Shown here: positions 1 through 8,583 of the stretch, piece after piece
Numbering within the stretch: the stretch's first letter is position 1
Layout of the letters: every line of letters starts with the position of its first letter
Assembly: GCF_022829635.1 (NCBI RefSeq)
Contig: NZ_JAKSYO010000114.1
Span: 1 to 44,346, forward strand
Direction: 5' to 3'
DNA length: 44,346 bases
From: Methylobacterium sp. E-066
Lineage (GTDB): Bacteria; Pseudomonadota; Alphaproteobacteria; Rhizobiales; Beijerinckiaceae
Notes under the pieces: model-generated
The model's input: only the letters and a program-made list of their open reading frames with translations
The model's database searches: none
Told to the model about the DNA's origin: nothing
Program-made: the position numbers and the translations under genes

Positions 1-3000
1 AGCGGTTCGCATGCGACGGGCGTCGAGGCGCAGAGCAGCGGCGGCGGCGGCGGCGCGGGCGGCGGCGCGTCGGGGTCGTCCGCGGGGAGGCTGGCCGTCG
101 GCCTGCAGCTGGGCGGCAAGAGCGGCATCAGCGGCAGCGGCGGGGACGTGGCCGTCACCACCACCGCAGCAGGCGTGATCACCACCTGCTGCGACGGTTC
201 CCACGGCAGCCTCGCCCAGCGGAGCGGCGGCGGCGGCGGCACGGGCGGCAGCATCGCCGCGCGCGAGGACTCGGATCCCGACGCCGTGGGCGCGCTCTGG
301 CAGCAGATCAAGCAGGCGATCGGTGTCGCCGATTACGAAAAATGGGCGAAGGACAAGAGCAACAAGGAAGACAAGAAGGCGCTCGACCAGTTCCTCAAGG
401 ACATCAAGACCAGCGATACGTACAAGAGCCTGGCCGACAAACTCAAGAATTCGGATTTCGGCAAGGCGCTCAAATCCTACAGCGGCAGCATCAACGGCTA
501 CCTGGACGCGCAGAAAAAGGGCGCCGCCAAGCTGCGCGATCTTTCGTTGACCCTGGCGCTCGGGGGTGATGGCGTGCAGGGCGGGAGCGGCGGCACGGTC
601 TCCATCGAGAATGCCGGCACGATCGCGACGCGGGGCATCGGTTCCCACGGGATCGTCGCGCAGAGCATCGGCGGCTGCGGCGGCCAGGGCGGGCTCTCCT
701 TCGCGGAGGCCACCAACAAGGCCAACGGCACGGTGACGCTCGGCGGCGCGGGGGGTAGCGGCAACACCGGCGGCACGGTCAAGATCCTCAACACCGGTCT
801 CGTCGCCACGGCGGAGGATGCCGCCTACGGCCTCTACGCGCAGAGCATTGGCGGCGGCAATGGCGTCGCCGGCAGCGTCGCCAACAGCAGCGCGAACAAG
901 GGCCTGACCCTCAACCTGACCGTCGGCGGGTCCGGCGGGACCGGGGCGCATGGGGGTTGGGTTCAGGTCGAGAACCGCGGCTCGGTGACCACCACCGGGA
1001 CCGAGGCGCATGCCGTGGTCGCGCAAAGCATCGGCGGCGGCGGGGGCAGCTTCTCGGCGCCGTCCGCCGACACGGCCGACACACCGGACGGCGAGACTGG
1101 CACGGCCGCCGCGACGGGACAAACCAAGGGCGAGGCCAAGAGCGAGGCCAAGACCGATACCAAGAGCGACGCCCAGGCGCTGACGAACGCCCTGCTCTCG
1201 GCACTCGATATCGAGCGGATCGCCCCTCCGGAGGATCCGGCGGGCGTGTCGGAGAAATCCGGCAGCCTGACGCTCGGCGGCTCCGGGGGCTTAGCGAGCA
1301 GCGGCGGCGGCGTGACGGTCGTACAATCCGGTACGATCGCCACGAGCGGATTCGGGGCCGTCGGCATCCTGGCCCAGAGCATCGGCGGTGGTGGTGGCCT
1401 CGCCTCGGTCGCGGCCGGCCCGGGCGGCCACAGATACACGTTCGGGATCGGCGGCGCGGGCGGCGCCTCGGGGAATGGCGGTCCGGTCACGGTGAGCCTG
1501 ACCGCGGGTGCGCAGGTCTCCACCACCGGCGACGCGGCGCCGGCCCTGCTGCTGCAATCGATCGGCGGAGGCGGCGGCTATGGCGGCGCGCATCAGGTAA
1601 TGGGCTACGCGGTCCCTTATGCGCTTCGGGACGGGTCCAGCGGCGATGGCGGGGCCATCCGCGTGACGCTGGACGACGGCGCCTTAATCCGCACGACCGG
1701 CGCCCAGTCCCACGGCATCCTTGCGCAGAGCCTGGGCGGCGGTGGCGGCCTGGTCCTCGACCTGTCCGGCCCGGCCACTTCGGCTTCGGCGGCGTCGGGC
1801 CAGAGAAGGCCCGGGTCCAGCGGACAGGGCGGCGACATCGACATCAGGTCGTCCGGGTCGATCATCGCGTCGGGCCTGGATGCCTACGCGATCTTCGCGC
1901 AATCCGGGGTCCAGCGCACCGACGGCAGCCTCGAGCCCGACCCGGCCCGGGGCGGCAGGATCGCCGTCCGGGTGGACGGCCTCGTCACCGGCGGCAGCGG
2001 CACCGGGGCGGCGATCCGCGTCGATGGCGGTCGCTACACCACGATCGACATCGATCAGCGCGCCGTGGTCAGCGCGGCCTCGGGCCGGGCGATCGTCGGC
2101 GCGTTCAGCGCCGGCGAGATCAACAACCGCGGCACCGTGATCGGCGACGTTGACTTGGCCGGCGGCCCGACGGGCGGCGTCACCTTCATCAACGGTGGTT
2201 TCCACAACACGGGGGCAACGTCGGCGATCCTGCGCACCGGACCCGAAGGCGTCATCGCGCTGGGTCCGAACGGCCGCCTTCACAACAGCGCCATCCTCGA
2301 CATCGGCGGCGTCGGTACGGTCGCCCGGGCGACGGTGACCGGCAATTTCGAGCAGAGCGCGTACGGACGCCTGCTGGTCGATATCGCGCCCCTGGCGCCG
2401 GAGGGGAGCTTACGCAACGATCTTCTGACCGTGACCGGCACCGCCTCCCTGAAGGGCGTGGTCGAGCCGCACCTGATCGACGGGCTGCTGCCCGGCCGAT
2501 ACACCTTCCTCAGGGCCGGCCAGGTTCAGGATGCCAGCGCCACCGCCACCGGCGGCAGCATCCATTCGGGCGCGGTGCCGATCTCCTGGGCGCTCGTGTC
2601 AACCGGCGACAGCATCGCCCTGACCCCGCAGGCCCATTTCACGGCGCCTCTGGGCGTGACGCTCACCACGGACCAGCGCAGCGTCGCGCAGGGCCTGCAG
2701 GACGCCTGGGACGGCAACACCACCAAACTGGGAACCCTCTACGGGCGCTTCCTCTCGGTCGACAGCCAGAAGGCCTTCGCGGCCGCCCTCGACGAGCTGA
2801 AGCCGGAATCGAACCAGGACAACCTGACCGACCGGACGCTCGACACCCGCAAGGGCCTCCAGCGGGCCATGAGCTGCCCGGCCTTCACCGGCACCGGCAC
2901 GCTCCTGCGCGAGGGCGAGTGCGTCTGGGGCCGGATCACCAGCGCCCACACGACCCAGTCCGCGACGGCCGACGACGTCGGCTACCACCAGACCGCCCTC

Positions 3001-3744
3001 AGCTACCAGACCGGTCTCCAGACCGAGTTCGCTCCGGACTGGTTCTTCGGCCTCACCGGCGCCTATACCCGCGCCCTCCAGAGCGACCCCGACCGGATCA
3101 CCGGGACGACCAGCGATGCCGGCGACGTCTCGGCGGCGCTCAAGCACCAGGTCGGGCCCTGGCTCCTCGCGGCCTCGGCCAATCTCGGTTACGCCTGGGC
3201 CGACAACAAGCGCCTGATCGACTTCGGCGGCATGACCGCGACGGCGCGCAGCAAGTCCGGCATCCTCACCGCGGGCGGCCGTCTGCGGGCGAGCTACCAG
3301 ATCCTGTTCGGGGACTGGTACCTCAAGCCCTACGCGGATCTCGACCTGCTCTACAGCTACAGCCCGGCCTATTCCGAGACCGGCGCCCCCGGCTTCAACC
3401 TCGACATGCGCCCGGTCGCCAAGACGCTGGTGGCGTTCAGCCCGATGCTGGAGATCGGCGGCCGGATCGACTTCGACGACGGGCGCTGGATCCGGCCCTT
3501 CGGCACATTCGGCGTCACGCTCCTCTCGGACGACCACTTCACCGGCAAGGCGAGCTTCCAGGGCACCGGCGCGCTCGGGCTGTTCGCCACGGAATCGGCG
3601 ATCCCCGACCGTCTCGGCGAAGCGGGGCTAGGCTTCCAGGTCAGCCTCGGCGGCGGCATCGAGGTGACCGGCGAGTATCAGGCCCAGGTCGGAGGCCACT
3701 TCCTGTCGCATGCCGGGACCGCCCGGATGCAGCTGCGCTTCTGA
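1..3744 (+). CDS. Autotransporter (type V secretion), 5'-truncated by the window edge
   Basis: The frame is open from base 1, so the true start lies upstream; the GTG at 148 is only an internal codon. The passenger is a long series of degenerate repeats of the type AQSIGGGGG followed by a Gly-rich turn and an NxGxIxT strand, as in large beta-helical autotransporter passengers of Rhizobiales. The last ~300 residues form the outer-membrane beta-barrel (alternating aromatic/hydrophobic strands, terminal RMQLRF ending in Phe, the usual BAM signal). Two charged inserts break the repeats: a Lys-rich, probably helical stretch encoded at about 290-550 and a Glu/Lys/Asp/Thr-rich stretch at about 1060-1260. 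The role is probably surface display or adhesion (family knowledge). The ligand is unknown and the N-terminal signal is not in view. Confidence 0.88.
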   Translation, partial: SGSHATGVEAQSSGGGGGAGGGASGSSAGRLAVGLQLGGKSGISGSGGDVAVTTTAAGVITTCCDGSHGSLAQRSGGGGGTGGSIAAREDSDPDAVGALWQQIKQAIGVADYEKWAKDKSNKEDKKALDQFLKDIKTSDTYKSLADKLKNSDFGKALKSYSGSINGYLDAQKKGAAKLRDLSLTLALGGDGVQGGSGGTVSIENAGTIATRGIGSHGIVAQSIGGCGGQGGLSFAEATNKANGTVTLGGAGGSGNTGGTVKILNTGLVATAEDAAYGLYAQSIGGGNGVAGSVANSSANKGLTLNLTVGGSGGTGAHGGWVQVENRGSVTTTGTEAHAVVAQSIGGGGGSFSAPSADTADTPDGETGTAAATGQTKGEAKSEAKTDTKSDAQALTNALLSALDIERIAPPEDPAGVSEKSGSLTLGGSGGLASSGGGVTVVQSGTIATSGFGAVGILAQSIGGGGGLASVAAGPGGHRYTFGIGGAGGASGNGGPVTVSLTAGAQVSTTGDAAPALLLQSIGGGGGYGGAHQVMGYAVPYALRDGSSGDGGAIRVTLDDGALIRTTGAQSHGILAQSLGGGGGLVLDLSGPATSASAASGQRRPGSSGQGGDIDIRSSGSIIASGLDAYAIFAQSGVQRTDGSLEPDPARGGRIAVRVDGLVTGGSGTGAAIRVDGGRYTTIDIDQRAVVSAASGRAIVGAFSAGEINNRGTVIGDVDLAGGPTGGVTFINGGFHNTGATSAILRTGPEGVIALGPNGRLHNSAILDIGGVGTVARATVTGNFEQSAYGRLLVDIAPLAPEGSLRNDLLTVTGTASLKGVVEPHLIDGLLPGRYTFLRAGQVQDASATATGGSIHSGAVPISWALVSTGDSIALTPQAHFTAPLGVTLTTDQRSVAQGLQDAWDGNTTKLGTLYGRFLSVDSQKAFAAALDELKPESNQDNLTDRTLDTRKGLQRAMSCPAFTGTGTLLREGECVWGRITSAHTTQSATADDVGYHQTALSYQTGLQTEFAPDWFFGLTGAYTRALQSDPDRITGTTSDAGDVSAALKHQVGPWLLAASANLGYAWADNKRLIDFGGMTATARSKSGILTAGGRLRASYQILFGDWYLKPYADLDLLYSYSPAYSETGAPGFNLDMRPVAKTLVAFSPMLEIGGRIDFDDGRWIRPFGTFGVTLLSDDHFTGKASFQGTGALGLFATESAIPDRLGEAGLGFQVSLGGGIEVTGEYQAQVGGHFLSHAGTARMQLRF

Positions 3745-3997
3745 GGATCAGGCATGCTTGCGCGCATGGCTTACGATGTCGTGTCTCCCCAGCGCACGCC
3801 TGCTTCGCCACTTCGACGGCCCAAGAGCAGACGGGCAGAAAACGACCCAACACAGTCGTAGGGACCGCCATCAGCGCTTCCCGCAAGCGGCCATTCGTCG
3901 GCCGTCCGGCAACTTCGGCTCGGGGGGCAAGCGGACCCTGACCCTTCCCCTAAAAGCGGACGTGCCGCATCTGACCCATGCCAGGTGTACCAACGGC
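3745..3997. other. Intergenic stretch after the autotransporter
   Basis: About 250 bases with no convincing gene, no terminator-like hairpin followed by T's, and no recognisable repeat. It separates the autotransporter from a convergent gene remnant on the minus strand. Confidence 0.5.
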
Positions 3998-4420
3998 CTA
4001 CATCCCGGTAGCTACCTTCTGACGCCGCGTCGGCTGGATCATCGCTTCCAGTTCGAGCAGTTTGTTGAGTTCCGCCTCGGTGAGCAGACCTTCTTCGAGG
4101 ACGAGGTCGGCGACCGATCGGTTTTCCTTCAAAGCGCGTTGCGCCACCCGCGAGCTCGCCTCGTAGCCCAGCGTCGGCGCCAGCGCGGTGACAAGGCCGA
4201 TCGAGCCCTGGACGAGGGCGCGGCAACGCTCGCGGTCGGCCTCAATGCCCTCTACGCAGCGCTTGGTCAGGGTGTCCACGGCCGCCGTCAACATGCGCAG
4301 CGACGAGAGCACACAGTATCCTATCGTCGGCTCGAAGGCGTTTAGCTGGAGCTGGCCACCCTCGGCGCACAGCGTCACGGTCAGGTCCTGCCCGATCACC
4401 ATGTAGGCGACCTGGTTGAC
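3998..4420 (-). pseudogene. aspA: Aspartate ammonia-lyase, C-terminal remnant cut by an IS
   Basis: Read on the minus strand, the frame runs from the IS edge (codons for VNQVAYMVIG) to the TAG at 3998 and gives about 140 residues. They match the C-terminal third of the aspartase/fumarase superfamily (LTVTLCAEGGQLQLN, then FEPTIGY, SIGLVTALAPTLGYE, and VLEEGLLTEAEL near the end), in the AspA rather than the fumarase pattern. The intact enzyme deaminates L-aspartate to fumarate. The N-terminal two thirds are absent, including the region with the catalytic SS loop, so no activity is expected. What lies across the IS is not the rest of aspA but a different gene, so this is a rearrangement and not a simple insertion. 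Confidence 0.8.
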
Positions 4421-5937
4421 TGTCCGACGTCAGCACCTGTGGGACAGATTGAGGGTCTTCACGAACGGAGGATGGCTGGTTCATCGTAGCCCCTGAGGAG
4501 CGAAGGTGAAGCAGACATCCGGACCGGCCAAGAAGCCGGCAGAAGCGGTGATCAAGGACATCCGTCGGGCCACACGTCGGCAGTTCTCGTCCGAGGAGAA
4601 GATCCGCGTCGTACTGGAAGGCTTGCGTGGCGAGGACAGCATCGCCGCGTTGTGCCGACGTGAGGGTATCGCCGCCTCGATGTACTACGGCTGGTCCAAG
4701 GAGTTCCTGGAGGCTGGCAAGAAGCGCCTGTCCGGCGACACGTCTCGTGCAGCCACCACGGATGAGGTGCGGGATCTCCGTCGCGAAGCGGGGGCGCTGA
4801 AGGAGGTCGTGGCTGATCTCGTCCCGGAGAACCGTCTGCTTAAAAAAAAGCATGAGCGGGGCTGGGGGCGACGAGGCATGAGGTACCCGGCCCCCGAGAA
4901 GCTGAAGATTATCCGGCTGGTCGAGCAATCCCACCTGCCGGTGCGTGCCACCCTGGACAAGCTCGGCATCACGCGCTCGACGTTTTACCGCTGGTACGAC
5001 GCCTACCAGCGCGGCGGCACCGAGGCGTTGAATGACCATCCTTCGCAGCCCAGCCGGGTCTGGAACCGCCTACCTGCGGAGATCCGCGAGCAGATCGTTG
5101 CCCTGGCTCTGGAGCAGCCTGAACTCAGCCCGCGTGAACTGGCGGTGCGCTTCACCGATGAGCGAGGCTACTTCGTCTCGGAAGCGACCGTTTATCGGCT
5201 GCTCAAATCTTAGGACCTGATCACCAGCCCGGCCTATATCGTCATCAAGGCCGCCGACGAGTTTCGCGACAAGACCACGGCTCCCAACCGGCTCTGGCAG
5301 ACAGACTTCACCTACCTGAAGGTCGTTGGCTGGGGCTGGTACTACCTGTCGACGGTCCTGGACGACTTCTCGCGCTACATCGTCGCCTGGAAGCTGTGCA
5401 CGACGATGCAGGCCAGCGACGTCACCGCCACGCTCGATCTGGCGCTGGGTGCGGCTGGGCTCGATCAGGCGCGGGTGATGCAGCGGCCACGCCTGCTCTC
5501 CGACAACGGACCGAGCTACGTCGCCAGCGACCTGGCTGACTGGCTCGGCATTCGGGGCATGACCCACATCCGCGGTGCGCCATGCCATCCTCAAACGCAG
5601 GGCAAGATCGAGCGTTGGCATCAGACGCTCAAGAACCGCATCCTGCTCGAACACGCCTACTTGCCCGGCGCGCTGGAGACGCAGGTTGCCGACTTCGTCG
5701 AACACTACAACCATGCCCGAGCCCATGAGAGCCTGAGCAACCTCACGCCCGCTGACGTCTACTTCGGACGCGGCGAAGGGATCCTGGCCGAGCGCGAACG
5801 CATCAAGCGCCAGACCCTGATGGATCGCCGCTTGCGTCATCACGCGCAGGCCGCCTAACCTCTTACCCCAGATGGACCAGAGCCTCCGCTCCTGAACACC
5901 GCTGAATGTCCCAAATCATCTGACGACGGACAGTTCA
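4416..5937 (+). mobile_element. IS3-family insertion sequence, about 1.5 kb
   Basis: The ends are imperfect inverted repeats: TTGACTGTCCGACGTCAG at 4416-4433, and the complement of 5920-5937 reading TGAACTGTCCGTCGTCAG (14 of 18 identical without gaps). Between them lies a transposase with a helix-turn-helix N-terminus and a DDE integrase core. No convincing target-site duplication flanks it, and the two flanks belong to unrelated genes. This fits recombination between two copies with loss of the DNA between them. The exact ends are uncertain by a few bases because host codons overlap the terminal repeats. Confidence 0.82.
4506..5858 (+). pseudogene. IS3-family transposase, broken by an in-frame TAG
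   Basis: The ORF starts at the GTG at 4506 (MKQTSGPAKK). It gives the HTH leader (FSSEEKIRVVLEGLRGE, REGIAASMYYGWSKEFLEAG) and then runs without a break into the second part (MRYPAPEKLKIIRLVEQS). It ends at a TAG at 5211-5213. The same frame resumes directly after it with DLITSPAYIVIKAADEF and continues to 5858 through the integrase core (WQTDFTYLKV, LLSDNGPSY, GKIERWHQTLKNR). In this group the two parts are normally separate overlapping frames joined by slippage on an A-run. Here the run at 4842-4849 is 8 A's, and removing one base would restore the usual orfA end. The frames are therefore fused in the DNA while the TAG splits the integrase. It is probably inactive unless the stop is read through. 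Confidence 0.82.
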
Positions 5938-6121
5938 CCGGCACGATCTGGAGTTCGGCCTTGTGCGCGCTCTGGCTCGCGTTGAAGGCCTCGACGACCT
6001 TCGGCATGAAGGTCGAGCCGTCCGAGCGCACCCAGAGGCTGAAGGTTTCCGCATCGGCCGCGCCTGGGAAAGCAAGAGCGCCGATTGCGAGGGCGCCGAG
6101 CCCGAAGAACCACGTCTTCAT
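5938..6121 (-). pseudogene. ABC sugar-binding protein, N-terminal remnant cut by the IS
   Basis: The start ATG at 6121 is preceded by GGAGGAG, well spaced. The product begins MKTWFFGLGALAIGALAFPGAADA, a clear Sec signal peptide. It is followed by ETFSLWVRSDGSTFMP, then KVVEAFNAS and LQIVPVN, the first strands of a family-1 (maltose/carbohydrate type) extracellular solute-binding protein. Host sequence stops at the IS end after about 60 codons; the remaining ~350 residues and any permease genes are missing. The LacI gene upstream on the same strand (6217-7233) would naturally control such a sugar transporter, so the deletion seems to have removed that regulator's main target operon. Confidence 0.75.
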
Positions 6122-6216
6122 ATCCACTCCTCCCCGTATCGTCGCCGCTTGTGCGGCGTCTTTTCTTGTCGTTGCCGAAGCCGCCCTCCGTTCGGGCGAA
6201 TCGGAGACCGGATGCC

Positions 6217-7233
6217 CTATGGGCCGCCGCAGGAGCGGCGCGTCACCAGCCGGCAGGGCTGGCGCCTCACCCCGCGCTCCACCGGCTTGCCGTCGATCAT
6301 ATCGAGCAGCGTCAGCCCGGCCTCGCGGCCGAGACCCTTCAGCTCCATGTCGACCGTGGTGAGTGGAGGGCGCGCGGCCTGCGCGAACAATTCCCAATTG
6401 TCGAAGCCGACCACGGCGACATCCTCCGGGACCCGAAGGTTCAGAAGCGTCAGCGCGTCGATCAGGCCGCGGGCGATCTGGTCGTTGCCGCAGAACACCG
6501 CGTCCGGACGCTCGGCTCCGGCCGAGAACAGGCGCTGGCCGGTCTCGTAGCCGAACCGTTCCGACCATTCGCCGAACAGGGCGCCGCCGGGGGCCGGAAG
6601 CCCGGCCTCCTCGAGCGCCCGCCGCCAGCCGGCCACGCGCAGATGCACGGCCGCGAAACTCTCCGGACCCGTGATGTGAGCGATGCGCCGGCAGCCGAGC
6701 CGCGCGAGATGGGCAGTCGCGAGGTAGGCGCCGCCCTCGTCGTCGGGTACGAATCCGACGCCGCCCTCGGGGCATTCGGCATTCACGTGGACGACCGGCA
6801 TGCTGAGTGCCGGCAGCGTGATCGGAAGCCCACGATCGACCCGCTTGCCGGCGATCACCAATCCATCGACGCGCTTGTCCTCCATGGCCTCGAGATTGAG
6901 CCAGGCCCGCTGCGGATCGTCCTCGATCGCGCACAGGAACACGGACACGCCGCGGTCGGCCATCGCCGCCGACAATCCAGCGGCCACCGGCAGGGTGAAG
7001 CGGCCATAGGTGTCGTTCGTCAGCAGGCCGAGGGTGAAGGAGCGCTGGTGGACGAGCGCCCGCGCCATGGCGTTCGGCCGGAAGCTGAGGTTCCGCGCTA
7101 CCTCCTGCACGCGCTGACGCGTTTCCGGCGTCATCCGCCCGCGCTCGTTGAGCGCCTTCGACGCTGTCGCGACCGAGACCCCAGCTGCCGCAGCGACCTG
7201 ATGGATGGTCACACGCGATACGGTGTCCGACAT
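6217..7233 (-). CDS. LacI-family transcriptional regulator
   Basis: The product is 338 residues, normal for LacI/PurR. The N-terminal HTH is explicit: VTIHQVAAAAGVSVATASKALN, then the hinge region RMTPETRQRVQEVARNL-x-FRPN. A periplasmic-binding-protein-like sensor domain follows (LGLLTND, GLVIAG, VVHVN, AVFCGNDQIARG, VVGFDN). The start is placed at 7233 (MSDTVSRV) because the HTH begins a few residues later; an in-frame ATG at 7299 would add an unusual leader. The protein probably represses a sugar-uptake gene set; its neighbour downstream is the truncated sugar-binding protein at 5938-6121. Two operator-like palindromes lie over its own promoter, suggesting autoregulation. The effector is unknown. 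Confidence 0.9.
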   Translation of the reverse strand: MSDTVSRVTIHQVAAAAGVSVATASKALNERGRMTPETRQRVQEVARNLSFRPNAMARALVHQRSFTLGLLTNDTYGRFTLPVAAGLSAAMADRGVSVFLCAIEDDPQRAWLNLEAMEDKRVDGLVIAGKRVDRGLPITLPALSMPVVHVNAECPEGGVGFVPDDEGGAYLATAHLARLGCRRIAHITGPESFAAVHLRVAGWRRALEEAGLPAPGGALFGEWSERFGYETGQRLFSAGAERPDAVFCGNDQIARGLIDALTLLNLRVPEDVAVVGFDNWELFAQAARPPLTTVDMELKGLGREAGLTLLDMIDGKPVERGVRRQPCRLVTRRSCGGP

Positions 7234-7316
7234 GCTTGCAACTCGGCCGTCAGTCTCAGCCAGCGTTTCCTCCTGCACGGTGCAGGCAGACTCATCCAAC
7301 CTGGATCAGTCTCGAT

Positions 7317-7334
7317 TGAGAAAAGGTTTTCCCA
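7317..7334. promoter_or_regulatory. LacI-type operator candidate 1
   Basis: TGAGAAAAGGTTTTCCCA is an 18-bp inverted repeat with one arm mismatch (TGAGAAAA against TGGGAAAA). Arm and spacer design match LacI-family sites, although the centre is GG instead of the usual CG. It begins 22 bp (about two helical turns) from candidate 2. Confidence 0.55.
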
Positions 7335-7338
7335 AATC

Positions 7339-7356
7339 TGAAAAAACGATTTCTCA
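7339..7356. promoter_or_regulatory. LacI-type operator candidate 2
   Basis: TGAAAAAACGATTTCTCA is an 18-bp imperfect palindrome (6 of 8 arm positions pair) with the central CG typical of LacI-family operators. It covers the likely -10 region of the lacI promoter. Its outer arm TTTCTCA is the exact complement of the outer arm TGAGAAA of candidate 1. Confidence 0.55.
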
Positions 7357-7376
7357 CGGTACGCCGAGGCTGTCAA
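7348..7376 (-). promoter_or_regulatory. Putative promoter of the lacI gene
   Basis: On the minus strand a perfect TTGACA (7371-7376) is followed 17 bases later by GAAATC, a weak -10. Operator candidate 2 overlaps that -10, so bound repressor would block the promoter. The start site would lie about 105 bases before the ATG at 7233. Confidence 0.5.
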
Positions 7377-7602
7377 CGTAGCTGACGTTCGGCGCGAAAC
7401 ATCGCCTCGGCGCGACCAGATCCTGTCAGCCCGGAAGCGGTCGTGCCAGGTCCGCGCCGTCTCCCACGCGCCGAAGTCCTTGAGCAGGGAGCGTCAGCGG
7501 GGAGTGGGTCTTGTCCAGGTACAAGCAAGCAGACATCCTACAGGCACCCACCATCGCCTGCAGATCCGCCGTCAACGGATCGCGGGCGATACCCAAACAA
7601 AA
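7377..7602. other. Gene-free stretch between lacI and the intergenic repeat
   Basis: No convincing gene is visible. A 61-codon minus-strand frame (7426-7611) has no recognisable motif and no ribosome-binding site that I trust. On the far side of the repeat, about 7715-7790 is markedly AT-rich and lies just downstream of the benD stop. Confidence 0.4.
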
Positions 7603-7709
7603 GGGTTTCAAAAGGTCGACGACCTTTTGCGGGTGCAGGGTGGAGCCCTGCGAATCTCGGGAGCTCCGCCCCCGAAGCCTGCCAAAGGGCTCTAGCCCTT
7701 TGGAAACCC
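7603..7709. repeat. Intergenic palindromic repeat with three hairpins
   Basis: Terminal arms GGGTTTC (7603-7609) and GAAACCC (7703-7709) enclose three perfect hairpins: AAAAGGTC/GACCTTTT (7610-7628), GCAGGG/CCCTGC (7635-7651) and CCAAAGGGCT/AGCCCTTTGG (7682-7703). The 'wrapped' arrangement of CAAAGGG-type units resembles dispersed intergenic repeats of Methylobacterium. This is recognition by eye and not a database match. It lies downstream of the ben operon and may also act as its transcript end. Confidence 0.6.
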
Positions 7710-7806
7710 TGTTTCATTTGTTTCTGTATGTAATAATCGACATTTATTCAGTAAAATTCAAGGCAAAAACAAATCATAGATCTATTTGAATGGTCCTGCC
7801 CCCTGG

Positions 7807-8583
7807 TCAGCCGAGATCGCCCCCGGCGACCGGCAGGACGGTTCCCGTGATGTAGCCGGCCTCCTCGGAGGCCAGAAAGAGGATCGGTGCGATCTGTTCG
7901 TCCAGCGAGGCGTACCGCTTGAAGAAGGTCGATTCCGTGACCTGGCTGACGGCTTCGGCCATCCAGGCCTGTTCCCGGGCGTCGTCCCCTTCGGGGTTGC
8001 GGGGAACGCGCCGGGCCGGGGCCTCCGTACCGCCGGGTGCGGTCGCGACCACGCGGATGCCCGCCGCGCCGTATTCCATGGCGAGGCTTTGGGTGAGGGC
8101 ATTGATGCCGCCCTTCGCGGCCGAGTACGGCACCCGGCGGATCCCCCGCGTCGCGTTCGAGGACACGTTGACGATCGTGCCGCCGCGCTGGGCAAGCATC
8201 ATCGGAAGGACCGCGTGGCAGCTCCACAGGGTCGGCATCAGCGATCGGCGGATCTCCGCCTCGATCTGCACCGGCTCGAACTCGGCGAAGGGTCGCATCC
8301 GGATCGCGCCGCCGACATTGTTGATCAGGACATCGATGCGACCGAACAGACGCTGGGCCTCCCGCATGGCCGCGGCGGCGCCGGCGTGGGTCTCGAGGTC
8401 GCACACGAAGGCGTGCCCGGCCTCGCCGGCCTCGGCCGCGACCTCGGCGACGAAATCGGCGCGGTCGACCAGGAGAACCCGGGCGCCCTCGGCGGCGGCC
8501 CGCAGGGCGACGCCTCTGCCGATGCCCTGGGCGGCGCCGGTGACGACGAACGTCGTGTCGCGGAAGCGGTCGGGACAGATCAT
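7807..8583 (-). CDS. benD: Benzoate cis-diol dehydrogenase (BenD-like SDR)
   Basis: The product is 258 residues, the usual length. It oxidises and decarboxylates the benzoate cis-diol (1,6-dihydroxycyclohexa-2,4-diene-1-carboxylate) to catechol with NAD+. Short-chain dehydrogenase marks: nucleotide-binding TGAAQGIG (15-22), NNVGG (about 88-92), catalytic Ser around 141-142 and YSAAK (Tyr153, Lys157). The start at 8583 is set by its 4-base ATGA overlap with the stop of benC and by direct entry into the Rossmann strand; a longer frame to 8796 would lie inside benC. It is the last gene of catA-benABCD. A toluate-diol dehydrogenase (XylL) cannot be excluded from sequence alone. Confidence 0.9.
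   Translation of the reverse strand: MICPDRFRDTTFVVTGAAQGIGRGVALRAAAEGARVLLVDRADFVAEVAAEAGEAGHAFVCDLETHAGAAAAMREAQRLFGRIDVLINNVGGAIRMRPFAEFEPVQIEAEIRRSLMPTLWSCHAVLPMMLAQRGGTIVNVSSNATRGIRRVPYSAAKGGINALTQSLAMEYGAAGIRVVATAPGGTEAPARRVPRNPEGDDAREQAWMAEAVSQVTESTFFKRYASLDEQIAPILFLASEEAGYITGTVLPVAGGDLG

Noticed and set aside
2599..3537. 312-codon minus-strand frame inside the autotransporter barrel
   Set aside because: Composition is biased Arg/Gly/Ala/Glu with no domain; the barrel on the plus strand explains the region.
4415..5935. Target-site duplication GTT (4415-4417 and 5933-5935) for the first IS
   Set aside because: It would misalign the inverted repeats by three bases, and the flanking genes differ, so duplication is not expected.
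7426..7611. 61-codon minus-strand frame between the ben operon and lacI
   Set aside because: No motif I recognise and no reliable ribosome-binding site; could be a fragment of an unknown small protein, but unsupported.
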